DNA of 64,000 nt. It comes from Azoarcus sp. Aa7 (GTDB lineage: Bacteria > Pseudomonadota > Gammaproteobacteria > Burkholderiales > Rhodocyclaceae). The notes beneath the pieces were generated by a model. It searched no databases, had not been told where the DNA came from, and was given only the letters and a program-made list of their open reading frames with translations. How positions within the stretch are numbered: position 1 is the stretch's first letter; every line of letters begins with the position of its first letter. The position numbers and the translations under genes are program-made. Shown here in pieces: positions 63,485 to 64,000 of the stretch. The DNA lies in assembly GCF_014822185.1 (NCBI RefSeq), contig NZ_QVLR01000040.1, positions 124,001 to 188,000 of the forward strand. The letters run 5' to 3'.

Positions 63485-64000
63485 TCAGCGCGGCGCGACG
63501 ACCTGAAGTGCCAGTTCGCCGACGCCGGCGACGACACCGCGCAGGCGGTCGCCGACGGCGACCGGCCCGACGCCCTCCGGCGTCCCCGTGAAGATCAGGT
63601 CGCCCGCCTCCAGCCGGTAGTAGCGCGAGAAGAAGGCGATGATCTCGGGGATCGTCCAGATCATGTCGGAGAGGTCGCCACGCTGGCGCGTCTTGCCGTT
63701 GATGTCGAGGCGGATCTCGCCCGCCTCGAGGACCTGCCCCGCGGCCGGAACGATCTGCGAGATCGGCGCGGCGCAGTCGAAGGCCTTGCCGCTGTCCCAG
63801 GGCCGGCCGAGGGCCTTCGCTTCGGCCTGCAGGTCGCGGCGTGTCATGTCCAGCCCCACGGCGTAGCCCCAGATGCAGGCGCGCGCCGCTTCGGGCGTGA
63901 GATTGCAGCCCCCTCCGCCCAGCGCGACGACGAGTTCGATTTCGTGGTGGACGTCGCTGCTGGCCGGCGGATAGGGAAAGTCGCCGCAACTGCCCGCGGG
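63485..64000 (-). CDS. Fumarylacetoacetate hydrolase family protein (partial, 5' end outside window)
   Basis: The frame stays open to the right edge, so the start lies beyond it. 171 residues are visible. The FAH metal site appears as HHEIELVVALGGGG, with the acidic residues of the HxxExE pattern, and later EIRLDINGK. The segment YAVGLDMTRRDLQAEAK and the block IIAFFSRYYRLEAGDLIFTGTPEGVGPV are typical of fumarylpyruvate hydrolase-like members. The family cleaves C-C bonds in aromatic-acid breakdown products. The exact substrate is not determined. It is convergent with the PstS-like gene. Confidence 0.88.
   Translation of the reverse strand, partial: PAGSCGDFPYPPASSDVHHEIELVVALGGGGCNLTPEAARACIWGYAVGLDMTRRDLQAEAKALGRPWDSGKAFDCAAPISQIVPAAGQVLEAGEIRLDINGKTRQRGDLSDMIWTIPEIIAFFSRYYRLEAGDLIFTGTPEGVGPVAVGDRLRGVVAGVGELALQVVAPR

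Overview
The window is a high-GC, densely packed chromosomal segment of a betaproteobacterium, most likely in the Rhodocyclales (Azoarcus, Aromatoleum or Thauera type). This is inferred from gene content, gene order and codon use, not from a database match. It holds 63 protein genes that I can support, one 6S RNA and several regulatory or repeat sites. I see no rRNA, tRNA, insertion sequence, prophage or CRISPR array. Nearly all of it is core genome.

Layout. 1-7.0 kb: rarD, an RNB-family exoribonuclease, a TonB-like protein, aroE, mtgA and mgtE. 7.1-10.1 kb (minus): hemL, thiE and an unusual thiD-like gene. 10.5-20.1 kb: the Pil-Chp chemosensory operon pilG-pilH-pilI-pilJ-chpA. 20.1-21.6 kb (minus): a photolyase. 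21.7-25.4 kb: the overlapping cluster yqgE-ruvX-pyrR-pyrB-pyrC', whose last gene encodes a dihydroorotase-like protein lacking metal ligands. 25.5-27.9 kb (minus): yggU, yggT, proC, yggS. 28-30.3 kb: the twitching ATPases pilT and pilU. 30.4-33 kb (minus): rlmL, hemJ and an SDR-like gene. 33-35.2 kb: a ferredoxin-reductase flavoprotein and an HDOD protein. 35.2-37.4 kb (minus): a small cytochrome c, an outer-membrane protein and queF. 37.5-46.5 kb: a Lap-type adhesin secretion and control locus (tolC, lapG, lapD, a small unknown gene, a LuxR-type regulator, the HlyD adaptor and the ABC exporter), with no adhesin gene in view. 46.8-50.5 kb: a PilZ protein, then zur, a His-rich peptide gene and znuCBA. 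50.5-52.8 kb (minus): a LysE exporter, a TauE/SafE permease, 6S RNA, zapA and a zapB-like gene. 52.8-56.1 kb (minus): a second HDOD protein and ilvD. 56.3-63.4 kb: yceH, lgt, malonyl-CoA decarboxylase, and a three-gene set of a GGDEF-EAL sensor, an outer-membrane barrel protein and a small PstS-like periplasmic protein. The right edge cuts a fumarylacetoacetate-hydrolase-family gene.

Two themes link the genes. The first is surface behaviour. The window holds type IV pilus chemosensing (pilGHIJ-chpA), retraction motors (pilTU), c-di-GMP-controlled adhesin retention (lapD/lapG with its type I exporter), a PilZ protein, a GGDEF-EAL protein and two HDOD proteins. The second is zinc supply. A zur gene preceded by a near-perfect 55-bp palindrome with a -10 box at its centre leads into a translationally coupled His-rich peptide and znuCBA.

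No wholly new multi-gene defence or mobile system is evident. The best leads are the GGDEF-EAL/barrel/PstS-like operon, the ThiD-like protein with an acidic insert and altered active site, the zur palindrome with its His-rich peptide, and the Lap locus without its adhesin.
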